DNA from: CAUZWH01 sp965247665
GTDB taxonomy: Bacteria; Pseudomonadota; Alphaproteobacteria; SHVV01
Assembly (NCBI GenBank): GCA_965247665.1
Contig: CBDFHH010000003.1
Location: 186,001 to 250,000, forward strand
Direction: 5' to 3'
Length of the DNA: 64,000 nucleotides
Shown here piece after piece: positions 7,913-16,029 of the stretch. The notes under the pieces are model-generated. The model was not told the origin of the DNA, searched no databases, and saw only the letters and a program-made list of their open reading frames with translations. The translations under genes and the position numbers were made by a program. Numbering within the stretch: position 1 is the first letter of the stretch; the number at the start of each line of letters is the position of its first letter.

Positions 7913-7963
7913 TATGGCATTAATGCCCTATCTTCAAGTGAAAAATAGGGCATCAATGCCATA
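7913..7963. promoter_or_regulatory. hicAB operator: large inverted repeat made of two smaller palindromes
   Basis: The arms TATGGCATTAATGCCCTAT (7913-7931) and ATAGGGCATCAATGCCATA (7945-7963) are reverse complements except at one base, 13 nt apart. Each arm carries its own palindrome: GGCATTAATGCC at 7916-7927 is perfect, and GGCATCAATGCC at 7949-7960 has one mismatch. This AT-rich island lies directly upstream of hicA on the minus strand, where the HicB helix-turn-helix should bind for autorepression. Confidence 0.75.
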
Positions 7964-8091
7964 TTTATGGAGCCGCGAGGCCCGGTCTTGATGCCGGAAA
8001 CTGACGAGCTTCATGGTCTCTCGGTCACCGGACGGTCGCGGTTTTCGAAGACGTTCCGGAGCCGGGCGCTGCCCGAAGCGGATCAGCGAAC

Positions 8092-8271
8092 ATGCTCATA
8101 GCCACCGAGACGACCGAAGACGGACTGGCGAAACAATCCCGTCAGCGCATGCTGGCTGTTCTTGCCGGTGCGCTATTGGGGCAATTTTGGGGATTGTGGG
8201 GTTGGAATTGGCGTTGTACTGACTTTGCCCCCCGTTTGTCCTTTCAGCCGAATGAGAGTCATGCGGTTTGA
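8092..8271 (+). other. Possible small ORF, unrecognised; otherwise empty intergenic DNA (7964-8350)
   Basis: The 387 nt between the hicAB operator and the alpha/beta-hydrolase gene hold no gene I can name. The frame 8092-8271 (ATG to TGA, 59 codons) encodes an acidic N-terminus, then a hydrophobic stretch MLAVLAGALLGQFWGLWGWN, which could be a single membrane helix. There is no clear ribosome binding site. It may be a remnant or chance. Confidence 0.2.
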
Positions 8272-8350
8272 AAGTCGTCGATTTCGTATTGTGCAAGCGC
8301 GCTGGGTGCGTCGCCTTCGTTTGGGAGGCGTGCTCATGATGGAGAGGTAG

Positions 8351-9151
8351 ATGAGAGTTCTCGCGTGGTTTGGCCTGGGTCTTCTGTGCGCCGCGGCTAT
8401 ATCGATGGGCGAGGCATCGGCGCGGCCGTGTTCTTCCCCTGACTTCGTGACGCGCGTGACCGGCGGAAGTGAATGCCTTGTAATCCACACCTTTGGCGCC
8501 GCCGCCGGCAACCGGACGCTTGTCGTGTTCGTTCACGGTGACGGATCCAAGGGCGGGCCGTCGGATTACCTGGCCAGAGCCGCTGAGCGGGTTTCCGGGA
8601 ACGGCGTGACGGCGGTGGCGCTCATCCGCCCGGGCTACTACGACTCCAACGATGCCAGGTCGACCGGCAACAGTTATCGCCGTGAAGGTGATGGATATCG
8701 TGACCATATCATCGCTGCGGTGGCCGGTGCCATTGCCGAACTGAAATCCCACCATGGCGCCGAACGCGTCGTATTTGTCGGTCATTCCGGGGGCGCCGCC
8801 ATAGGCGCCGTCATCCTCGGCCGGTACGCCGGACTTGTCGGTGCGGCGGTCCTCGCAGCCTGTCCGTGCAACATAGGCAAGTGGCGACGGATGCGGGGGC
8901 GCCGCCCATGGGCCCGCAGCCGCTCGCCGCACGCCTTTGTGGATGCGGTTTCCACCAATGTCGAGGTTATCGCGTTGACGGGCAGCAAAGACACTAACAC
9001 CATGCCTGTGCTTGCGCGCGACTACGTGGCAGCACTCGAGGCGCGTGGTGTCAACGCAACATTCATGGAAGTCGCCAACGCCGGCCATAACGGGGTGGCG
9101 CGCACGGCGGCGTTCCGCGATGCAATCGCCCGTCTCGCCGGTCGTCGCTGA
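8351..9151 (+). CDS. Secreted alpha/beta-hydrolase-fold esterase-like protein
   Basis: This 266-residue protein has an N-terminal signal peptide (MRVLAWFGLGLLCAAAISMG, cleavage near the ASA-R at residues 22-25). The oxyanion-hole motif is HGDG at residues 62-65, and the nucleophile elbow is GHSGG with Ser146. A likely acid is the Asp in LTGSKDTNTMP and the catalytic His lies in VANAGHNGVA near the C-terminus, so the triad is complete. It should act in the periplasm or outside the cell. The substrate is unknown. The start is ATG 8351. It stands alone between the hicAB region and the hyu cluster. Confidence 0.8.
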   Translation: MRVLAWFGLGLLCAAAISMGEASARPCSSPDFVTRVTGGSECLVIHTFGAAAGNRTLVVFVHGDGSKGGPSDYLARAAERVSGNGVTAVALIRPGYYDSNDARSTGNSYRREGDGYRDHIIAAVAGAIAELKSHHGAERVVFVGHSGGAAIGAVILGRYAGLVGAAVLAACPCNIGKWRRMRGRRPWARSRSPHAFVDAVSTNVEVIALTGSKDTNTMPVLARDYVAALEARGVNATFMEVANAGHNGVARTAAFRDAIARLAGRR

Positions 9152-9478
9152 ACGTACAATGTAAGTCTTAGACACCTCCGTCAGGGTTTTTGGACATCTT
9201 TGTTCTCGTTTCGAGCTTCGCAATGGCCGCTTTCGCGAGCCGCGTTTGATTGGCCGGCGGGTGTAGCGGCTGACCATGGCCGCCGGACGCCGGCAATATC
9301 GCCGTGTCATTCGACAACACCGCCATCGTCGCGAGAGGCGCTTTCGGCCTCGACGCCGACGATAATCTGCCAGATACCATTGATGGCCGTGTAACGTTGT
9401 CGGCTCATGGTGGCCGTGCAACGTTGTCGATTCACGATAAGCTTGGTCATCGGCGCGCCAACGGTTAAACCGAAGCGT
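9152..9478. other. Intergenic stretch with a 24-nt motif repeated at a 27-nt period and a gene remnant
   Basis: Two near-identical units starting TGGCCGTG[TC]AACGTTGTCG lie at 9384-9407 and 9411-9434. A plus-strand frame, 9304-9468 (54 codons from GTG), reads VSFDNTAIVARGAFGLDADD and carries the repeats as GRVTLSAHGG/GRATLSIHD. It looks like the end of a lost coding sequence, but I do not recognise the family. No promoter for hyuA is obvious. Confidence 0.3.
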
Positions 9479-11548
9479 ATGTACAAAATCGGAATCGATG
9501 TTGGCGGCACGTTCACCGACATCGTCGTGCAGGACGATAGCGGCGCGTTGGCGCAGGGCAAGGTGGCGTCGACGCCGGGTAATGAATCCGCAGGCGTGCT
9601 CGCCGCGCTGACGCTGATGGGCGAGCGGTTGGAGCTGGCGCTGCCCGAATTCCTGGCTCGGACATCGGTCATCAACTTCGGCACGACAGTGGCGACCAAC
9701 GCCATGCTGCAACACAAGGGCGTGCCGGTGGCGATGATCACGACGGCCGGTTTTCGCGACATCGTCGAACTCCGGCGCGGCTACAAGGAGGTGCTGTTCG
9801 ACATCCGCCTGGCGCCGCCGCAAGCGGTGGTGCCGCGGCGCTGGCGGCTTGGCGTCAGCGAGCGTATCGGCGCCGAGGGCAACATCGTCACGCCGCTCGA
9901 CGAGGATGCGGTCTGTAAAGTTTCTGAGGAGATAAAAAAAGCGAATATTCAGTCGGTTGCGGTATGCTTTCTCAACTCATACTTGAATCCGATCCACGAA
10001 CGCCGGACCGGTGAGATTGTCGCCGATATTCACCCGCAAGCGACGGTCTATCTCAGCGCCGAGGTGCTGCCCAAGGTGCGCGAGTATGAGCGCTTCAGCA
10101 CGACGCTGGTCAACGCCTTTATCAGCCCGCTGCTGCGGCGTTACCTGCAACGATTGATGGCCGAACTGCGCGCCAACGGCTTCACCGGTCAGCTCTACGT
10201 CATGCAGTCCAACGGCGGCAACGCCGCGCCGGAGACGGCCGGCGCGCTGGGCTGCGCGATTCTGCTGTCGGGGCCGGCCGGCGGGGTAGCTGCGGCGAGC
10301 CGGCTCGGCGAGGCGTGCGGCATGCCGAACGTGATCGGCGTGGATATGGGTGGGACCAGCTACGACGTCTGCCTGATACGCGACGCCGCGCCCAACACGC
10401 GCAACGCGTCGTGGTTCAGCCGCCACCATGTCGGCCTGCCAATGCTCGACATCCACACGGTCGGCGCCGGCGGCGGCTCGATCGCCCATGTCGATGCCGG
10501 CGGCGCGTTGCTGGTCGGGCCGCGCAGCGCCGGCGCCCGGCCGGGGCCTGCGTGCTACGGCTTGGGCGGCGGCGACGCGACCGTGACCGATGCGTTCCTG
10601 CATCTGGGCTACCTCAATCCGCTGTATTTCCTGGGCGGCCGCATGAAGATCGACGCGGCGGCGGCGCGTGAAGCGATTGAGCGCGCGGTCGGCGAACCGC
10701 TCGGCATGGATGCCGACGAAGCGGCCTTCGCGATCCTGCGGATCGTCAACAACAACATGTCGAACAGCATCCGTTACGTCTCGGTCGCGGAGGGCCACGA
10801 CCCGCGGGACTTCGCGCTGTTGTCGTTCGGCGGCGCCGGCAGCGTGACCGTTGGCACCCAAGCGCGCGATCTCGGTATCACGCGGATTCTGGTGCCGCGC
10901 GCTGCTTCCGTGCTGTGCGCGCTCGGGGAGCTGCTGGCCGACCTCAAGGTGAGCCAGATTCATCCGCTCGGCGCCCGCCTTGAGGACATCGACGCGGTGG
11001 CGTTGGCAAACGCGCTCGACGAGCTTGCATCCGCGCCGGCGGCCGAGCTCGCCGGGCTCGACGGCGTCGATCGCGTTCGCGTCGAGCGGCGCGCCGAAAT
11101 ACGCTACATCGGCCAAGTGCACGAGTTGCCGACGCCAATCCCGGCAAACGGAACGGATATGGGTGAGTCGCTCGCCGCGACGGCCGACGCGTTCCACGAT
11201 CTGCACGAGAAGCTCTACGCCTTCAAGATGCCGCACAAGCCGATCGAAGTGATGGCCGTGCGTCAGGACCTGATCGGCGAGCGTCGCTGGTCGCTGCCGC
11301 ACGCCGATGCGAGCGCCGGCACCGACCCCGGCGCGGCGATCAAGGCGACGCGGCGGATCGCCTTCGCCGAAGGTGCGGGCATGACGTGGATCGACACGCC
11401 GATCTATAACGGCGCCGTATTGCGGCCCGGCCAGGTTATCGACGGACCCGCCGTGATCGAGGAAGTCGACACCACGATCGTTGTCCAACCCGGCGACATC
11501 GCCCGGCTCAACAGTTACGACGTGTTCGAGATCGCGGTCGGCGCTTAG
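9479..11548 (+). CDS. hyuA: Hydantoinase/oxoprolinase family protein, subunit A (HyuA-like)
   Basis: The start ATG 9479 is chosen because MYKIGIDVGGTFTDIVVQDD, the ATP-binding N-terminus of the family, begins there; the frame is open further upstream but without homology. At 689 residues the length is typical. Further family signatures are NFGTTVATNAML (near 60-75), LLSGPAGGVAA, GVDMGGTSYDVCLI, HTVGAGGGSIAHVDAGGAL and ALLSFGGAGSV. Members hydrolyse or carboxylate small N-heterocycles and amides with ATP (N-methylhydantoinase, 5-oxoprolinase, acetone and acetophenone carboxylase). It precedes a short HyuB-like gene and a full HyuB, so it should be the ATPase subunit of a multi-subunit enzyme. 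The substrate is unknown. Confidence 0.9.
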   Translation: MYKIGIDVGGTFTDIVVQDDSGALAQGKVASTPGNESAGVLAALTLMGERLELALPEFLARTSVINFGTTVATNAMLQHKGVPVAMITTAGFRDIVELRRGYKEVLFDIRLAPPQAVVPRRWRLGVSERIGAEGNIVTPLDEDAVCKVSEEIKKANIQSVAVCFLNSYLNPIHERRTGEIVADIHPQATVYLSAEVLPKVREYERFSTTLVNAFISPLLRRYLQRLMAELRANGFTGQLYVMQSNGGNAAPETAGALGCAILLSGPAGGVAAASRLGEACGMPNVIGVDMGGTSYDVCLIRDAAPNTRNASWFSRHHVGLPMLDIHTVGAGGGSIAHVDAGGALLVGPRSAGARPGPACYGLGGGDATVTDAFLHLGYLNPLYFLGGRMKIDAAAAREAIERAVGEPLGMDADEAAFAILRIVNNNMSNSIRYVSVAEGHDPRDFALLSFGGAGSVTVGTQARDLGITRILVPRAASVLCALGELLADLKVSQIHPLGARLEDIDAVALANALDELASAPAAELAGLDGVDRVRVERRAEIRYIGQVHELPTPIPANGTDMGESLAATADAFHDLHEKLYAFKMPHKPIEVMAVRQDLIGERRWSLPHADASAGTDPGAAIKATRRIAFAEGAGMTWIDTPIYNGAVLRPGQVIDGPAVIEEVDTTIVVQPGDIARLNSYDVFEIAVGA

Positions 11549-11642
11549 GCAGTGCCGGTCAATCCCGAAGCAGACTCGAGGAGCGATTCCGCTCGTATAT
11601 GCTGTAGGTCGACATATTGGCCAGGGTGGGGAGGCGAGAGGG

Positions 11643-12827
11643 ATGACGACGGCGAACAGCCTCGCGGCGACGCTGCTGCCGCTGCTGGAAGACGCTTGCA
11701 GCGCCTGCGACGGGGCTATCGGTTTGCCCTGGGAAGTGCACCCGATTGCCTCGATCTCCGCAGCCGACGGCGCGGTGTTGACGACCACCGACCCAACCAC
11801 GGCGGCATCGACCCGGCGCATCGTCGAGGCGGTACGCGCGTTTTTCGGCGATGCGTGGCGCCCGGGTGACGCCGCGGTGACCAATGATTCCGACAGCGGC
11901 AGTGCCCACCCCACGCAGATCTCAACCGTGGTGCCGGTGTGGTCGGGTACGGCCAGGGAGGGGGCGCCCGACCACTGGGCCGTCGTGCGCGCCGGCATCC
12001 CCGACTTCGGCGGCTGGGAGCTCGGCGGCTACAGCCCGCAGGCGATCGACCGCTGGGCTGAAGGCGGACGCATCGTTCCGGTCAAGCTGCGGCTGGCCGG
12101 CGCAGCGCGGCGCGAAGCCAACGATACCCTGATCCTTAACAGCCGCACTGCCGCGATTACGCTGGCCAGTGTCGAAGCCATGGCGGCCGCGGCGACCACC
12201 CTGGCCGAACGGTTTCAGGGATTGAGATCTTTTCTCGACGACATCGAAGGCCATCGCGCCGCGGCTCTGGCTGCGGATCGGGCGGTGCTCGCGACGGCTA
12301 TCGACCGCCTGAAGCCGGGCCCGCGCACCGGGCAATGCGCGATCGCGGTGCCCTGGGACGACGCCGACGCAGGCAGCATCGAGGTCGCGATCGAACGGCG
12401 CGGCGAGAGCTTATCGGTCACGTTCCCGGAACCCCCGGCGGTCGACCCGCGACCGATCAACTGCGGTGCGGGAACCAGCGAAGACATCGTGCTTGCCGCA
12501 TTTGCAGCAGGTTTCGGCATCGAGGGCGTGCATGGCGACGCGCTGCGCCAGGCGGTGGAGATCAAGTTGCCGGACTCGCGCCTTGCCGCCAAGACGCCGG
12601 CGGCGATCGGTATCGGGCGCGAGACCACGGGCCAGGCCCTGTTCCGCGCCGTCCTGGCGGCGCTCTCTGTAGACGGAGGATGCGGCGTCGACGGCGATGC
12701 CGCCTGGGCCGCGTACCGCGCGCGCCGCATCGGCGATATACTCGATCCCGCGACCGGAAAGATCACCCGCGATCGGGCCGCGGCGATTCTTGCCGAAGAA
12801 ACCGCACGCACGGAGAGCGCCGCATGA
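11643..12827 (+). CDS. Diverged, shortened HyuB-like protein
   Basis: ATG 11643 follows GGGGAGG and gives 394 residues. Full HyuB subunits are about 520-600. The middle clearly follows the HyuB pattern: RPGDAAVTNDSDSGSAHPTQ aligns with the usual 'RPGDVFxTNDPYxGGTHLPD', then VPVWSG, then IPDFGGWELGGYS (for 'xHxxDIGGxxPGS'), then DTLILNSRTAA. However, the ND-P-Y-x-G-G-x-H core is altered to NDSDSGSAH, and the whole C-terminal third of HyuB is missing or unrecognisable. It overlaps the next hyuB by 4 nt (ATGA), so translation is coupled. It is probably a non-catalytic or specialised extra subunit. The frame is intact, so it is not an obvious pseudogene. Confidence 0.7.
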   Translation: MTTANSLAATLLPLLEDACSACDGAIGLPWEVHPIASISAADGAVLTTTDPTTAASTRRIVEAVRAFFGDAWRPGDAAVTNDSDSGSAHPTQISTVVPVWSGTAREGAPDHWAVVRAGIPDFGGWELGGYSPQAIDRWAEGGRIVPVKLRLAGAARREANDTLILNSRTAAITLASVEAMAAAATTLAERFQGLRSFLDDIEGHRAAALAADRAVLATAIDRLKPGPRTGQCAIAVPWDDADAGSIEVAIERRGESLSVTFPEPPAVDPRPINCGAGTSEDIVLAAFAAGFGIEGVHGDALRQAVEIKLPDSRLAAKTPAAIGIGRETTGQALFRAVLAALSVDGGCGVDGDAAWAAYRARRIGDILDPATGKITRDRAAAILAEETARTESAA

Positions 12828-14599
12828 AAGAACTCGAGAAGTCGGAGCTGATCACGGCGGAGATCGTCCGCAACTATGTCGAGACGGTGTGCCACGAAAT
12901 CAGCCGCGTGGTCGAAAACACCTCGATCTCGCCGATCTTTTCCGAGACCCACGACTATTCGGTCGGCCTTTTCTATTACGACGGTACCGAAGTGAGTCTG
13001 CTGGCTCGGGCGCAATCGGTGCCGACCCACATCTTCGCGGCGCTGACCTCGGTCGAGATCGCGCTCGACATCTACCGCGACGACATCCACGAGGGGGATG
13101 TGTTCTTCGCTACCGATCCCTATTACGGCGGCAGCCACATCCCCGACTGGACCATCGTATATCCCGTGTTCGTCGAAGGTGAACCGCGTTTCTTCACGTC
13201 GGTGCGCGGCCACGTCAACGATGTCGGCGGCTGTGCGCCGGGCGGCTACAACACGATCGCCCGCGACATCTGGCAGGAGGGCTTCCGAGTCCCGCCGGTG
13301 CGACTGCGTGAGCGCGGCGAACTCGTCACCGACTTGTGGAACCTGATCCTGTCCAATACCCGGACCCAGGAGGACATCACCGGCGACCTCAATGCCATGG
13401 TCGGCGGCTGTGTGATCGGTGGGCGCCGCATGTTGGCGCTGGTCGAGAAGTACGGCGCCGAGTCGGTTGACCGGAGCGTGGGCTACGTCCTGGGTTACGC
13501 GGAGAACCGTCTGCGCGCCGAGATCGCCGCGTGGCCGGACGGCGAGTTCCGCGGCGAGGCCTATCTCGATCACGACTATGCCGGCGGCGGCCCGGTCAAG
13601 GTAGCGGTCGCGGTTACCGTCGACGGCACCGACGTCACCATCGATTTCGCCGGCAGCGACCCGCAAGTCCCCGGCTTCGTCAATTCGGTCGCCACCAATA
13701 CCTACTCGAACGTCTACACCGCACTGGTTGCGCTGTTCCCCGATCTGCCGGTCAATTCCGGCTATTTCCGTCCCTTTACGATCAGGTTGCCGAACCACTC
13801 GGTGGTCAACTGCGATCCGCCGGCGCCGGTCGGCCACTCGACGGTATGCATCGGTTCCGACATCGCCGAAGCGGTGATGAAGGCGTTCGAAGGAATCTGT
13901 CCGGACCTGGTCGGCGCGGCCGATATCGATCTGTGCAACGTACGGGTGTTTGGCACCAACTCGCGCACCGGGCGCTTTTTCGTCGGCAGCGACATCAATG
14001 CCACGGCGATGAGCGCGGGCGGGGCCAAGGGGGTCGATGGCTGGGGCGGCAACTCGGCACCGTTCTGCGCGCTCAGATTGCCATCGTTGGAGATGTTCGA
14101 GCAGCAATATCCGTACCGCTACATCCAGCTGGAATATACCACCGACAGCGCGGCGCCGGGCGAGTACCGCGGCGCGCCGGCGCTACACTACCGCCGTGAG
14201 ATGCTCGACGAGGTGAGCTGCATCGTCTACAGCCAGGGCTACGAGTACACGATGGCGGGGTATTGCGGCGGCAAACCCGGCACCGGCAATTTCTTCGTCC
14301 TCAACGAGGGCGCCGAGGACGAGATCATGGTGGTGGACTATTGCTATGGGATCACGGTGCCTCGGGGTGGACGCATCTTCGTGCAGTCCGGCGCCGGCGG
14401 TGGCTGGGGCGACCCGCTGGCGCGGGACCCGCAACGGGTGCTGGTCGATGTCGGCAACGACTACGTTTCGATCGAGGGCGCGCGACGCAGCTACGGCGTC
14501 GTGATCGACGAAGCGACGATGACCGTCGACAAGGCGGCCACCAAACGCGAACGCGCGGCCCGGCGCGCGAGCTGCGAGTCGGCACAAGCCGCCGAATGA
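12824..14599 (+). CDS. hyuB: Hydantoinase/oxoprolinase family protein, subunit B (HyuB-like)
   Basis: This 591-residue protein starts at the ATG overlapping the previous stop. It has the classic HyuB signatures: CHEISRVVENTSISPIFSE at residues 20-40, then GDVFFATDPYYGGSHIPDWT near 90-110. RGHVNDVGGCAPGGYNTIA, VNSVATNTYSN and GGWGDPLARDP at the C-terminus complete the pattern. The GGxGDPxxRDP ending is diagnostic. It should pair with the HyuA at 9479-11548. The gene is followed after 22 nt by a TrzA-type amidohydrolase on the same strand, so the operon encodes two successive hydrolytic activities on a cyclic or amide substrate. The precise substrate is not visible. Confidence 0.9.
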   Translation: MKELEKSELITAEIVRNYVETVCHEISRVVENTSISPIFSETHDYSVGLFYYDGTEVSLLARAQSVPTHIFAALTSVEIALDIYRDDIHEGDVFFATDPYYGGSHIPDWTIVYPVFVEGEPRFFTSVRGHVNDVGGCAPGGYNTIARDIWQEGFRVPPVRLRERGELVTDLWNLILSNTRTQEDITGDLNAMVGGCVIGGRRMLALVEKYGAESVDRSVGYVLGYAENRLRAEIAAWPDGEFRGEAYLDHDYAGGGPVKVAVAVTVDGTDVTIDFAGSDPQVPGFVNSVATNTYSNVYTALVALFPDLPVNSGYFRPFTIRLPNHSVVNCDPPAPVGHSTVCIGSDIAEAVMKAFEGICPDLVGAADIDLCNVRVFGTNSRTGRFFVGSDINATAMSAGGAKGVDGWGGNSAPFCALRLPSLEMFEQQYPYRYIQLEYTTDSAAPGEYRGAPALHYRREMLDEVSCIVYSQGYEYTMAGYCGGKPGTGNFFVLNEGAEDEIMVVDYCYGITVPRGGRIFVQSGAGGGWGDPLARDPQRVLVDVGNDYVSIEGARRSYGVVIDEATMTVDKAATKRERAARRASCESAQAAE

Positions 14600-14621
14600 A
14601 GCGCTGCCGGAGGTGAGCCGC

Positions 14622-16022
14622 GTGGCTCCCGAACCTGTCGATTTGCTCGTCGCCCACGGCCTCGTCGTCACCATGGATGACGAGCGGCGGATGATCGCCA
14701 ACGGTGCCGTCGCGGTCGTCGACGGGGCCATCGCCGCCGTCGGCAAGACCGACGAGCTGGTCGCCGGTTACCGCGCCAAAGAAACGATCGATGCGACCGA
14801 TAAGCTGGTACTGCCGGGGCTGATCGACGGCCACAACCATCCGGTGCATTTCCTCTCCAAGGGTTTCATCGACGACATGAAGTTTCCGGAGCGCTGGCGC
14901 GACCGGGTGTGGCCTTACGAGATCGGTCTGTCGGACGCCGAAGCGGAGCTGGCGGCAACCGGCACATTCCTGGAAATGATCCGCCACGGCACCACCTGTT
15001 TCGCAGATCCCGGAACGTTCCAGCCCGATGCAATCGCGCGCGCGGTCGGCCGCGTCGGCATCCGCGGCATCATCGCCCGCCTCACCTCTGATGTCGAAGA
15101 TGCCACTGCACCGCCGAACTACACCGCCGACACCGACACCGCGGTGGCCACGGCCGAAGCCGTGATCGACAAATGGCACGGCGCCCATGGCGGGCGCCTG
15201 CGGGCCTGGTTCTCGCTGGTACGAACCGCCCATGTCACCGACACGCTGTGCAGGCGGGTCAAGGAGCGCGCGGATGCGCTCGGCGTCGGTGTCCATGCTC
15301 ACCTGGCAACGACCCCGGGCGAGGTGGCGGCCACCAGGGAGGTGCACGGGTTCGGCCCAGTCGAGCGTTACCGCCGTCTCGGCGTGCTCGGCGCCAACGC
15401 CTATCTCGTGCATATGGGGTGGATCGAGGACGACGATATCGATGTATTGCGCGCGCACGACGTTTCGGTATGCCACTGCCCCTCGGCCAGCATGTTCGGC
15501 GGATTCGGCTGCGTGACGCACGGCAAGTTCCCCGAGCTGGTGGAAGCGGGGGTGCGGGTGGTGCTGGGGACGGACGCGTGCGCGGTGAGCCGCTTCCTCG
15601 ATATGGTGCGGGTGATGTACCTCGCCGCCTGCGGCCACAAGGACGCCAAGATCGATCCGACGGTGATTGGCGCACACAAGGCGCTGGAGATGGCGACCGT
15701 CGATGCGGCCAGGGCACTGCTATGGGACGGTGCAGGCGGCATCGGCTCGGTCGAGGTGGGCAAGCGCGCCGACCTCGTCGTCGTTGATACCGACGGGATC
15801 GGCTGGCACCCCAATCCCCTGTGCAACCCGATCGGCAATCTGATCTATTCCAACACCGGCGAGGCGGTGCGCACGGTCGTCATCGACGGCCGGGTGGTGA
15901 TGCGCGACCGCGTGTTCACGATGATCGACGAAGGGGCCTACCGCCAGGACGCCGCCACGGCGTCGAGCGCGATCCTGGACCGCATCGACGCGATTCCCCG
16001 CGCCGCCTGGCCGGTGGTTTAA
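14622..16022 (+). CDS. TrzA/AtzB-type amidohydrolase
   Basis: GTG 14622 is preferred over GTG 14613 because GGAGG at 14609-14613 is correctly spaced (8 nt) from 14622. The 466-residue protein belongs to the metal-dependent amidohydrolase superfamily, deaminase/chlorohydrolase branch. The first metal site is GLIDGHNHPVHF. VHAHLATTPGE and LVHMGWIEDDDIDVL give the later histidines, VCHCPSASM the substrate-side strand, and LGTDACAVSR the Asp ligand. C-terminally, GSVEVGKRADLVVVD is the usual composite domain. It deaminates or dechlorinates ring amidines in relatives. It closes the hyuA-hyuB*-hyuB operon and converges 7 nt from hyuB2. Confidence 0.88.
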   Translation: MAPEPVDLLVAHGLVVTMDDERRMIANGAVAVVDGAIAAVGKTDELVAGYRAKETIDATDKLVLPGLIDGHNHPVHFLSKGFIDDMKFPERWRDRVWPYEIGLSDAEAELAATGTFLEMIRHGTTCFADPGTFQPDAIARAVGRVGIRGIIARLTSDVEDATAPPNYTADTDTAVATAEAVIDKWHGAHGGRLRAWFSLVRTAHVTDTLCRRVKERADALGVGVHAHLATTPGEVAATREVHGFGPVERYRRLGVLGANAYLVHMGWIEDDDIDVLRAHDVSVCHCPSASMFGGFGCVTHGKFPELVEAGVRVVLGTDACAVSRFLDMVRVMYLAACGHKDAKIDPTVIGAHKALEMATVDAARALLWDGAGGIGSVEVGKRADLVVVDTDGIGWHPNPLCNPIGNLIYSNTGEAVRTVVIDGRVVMRDRVFTMIDEGAYRQDAATASSAILDRIDAIPRAAWPVV

Positions 16023-16029
16023 AGGGGCG

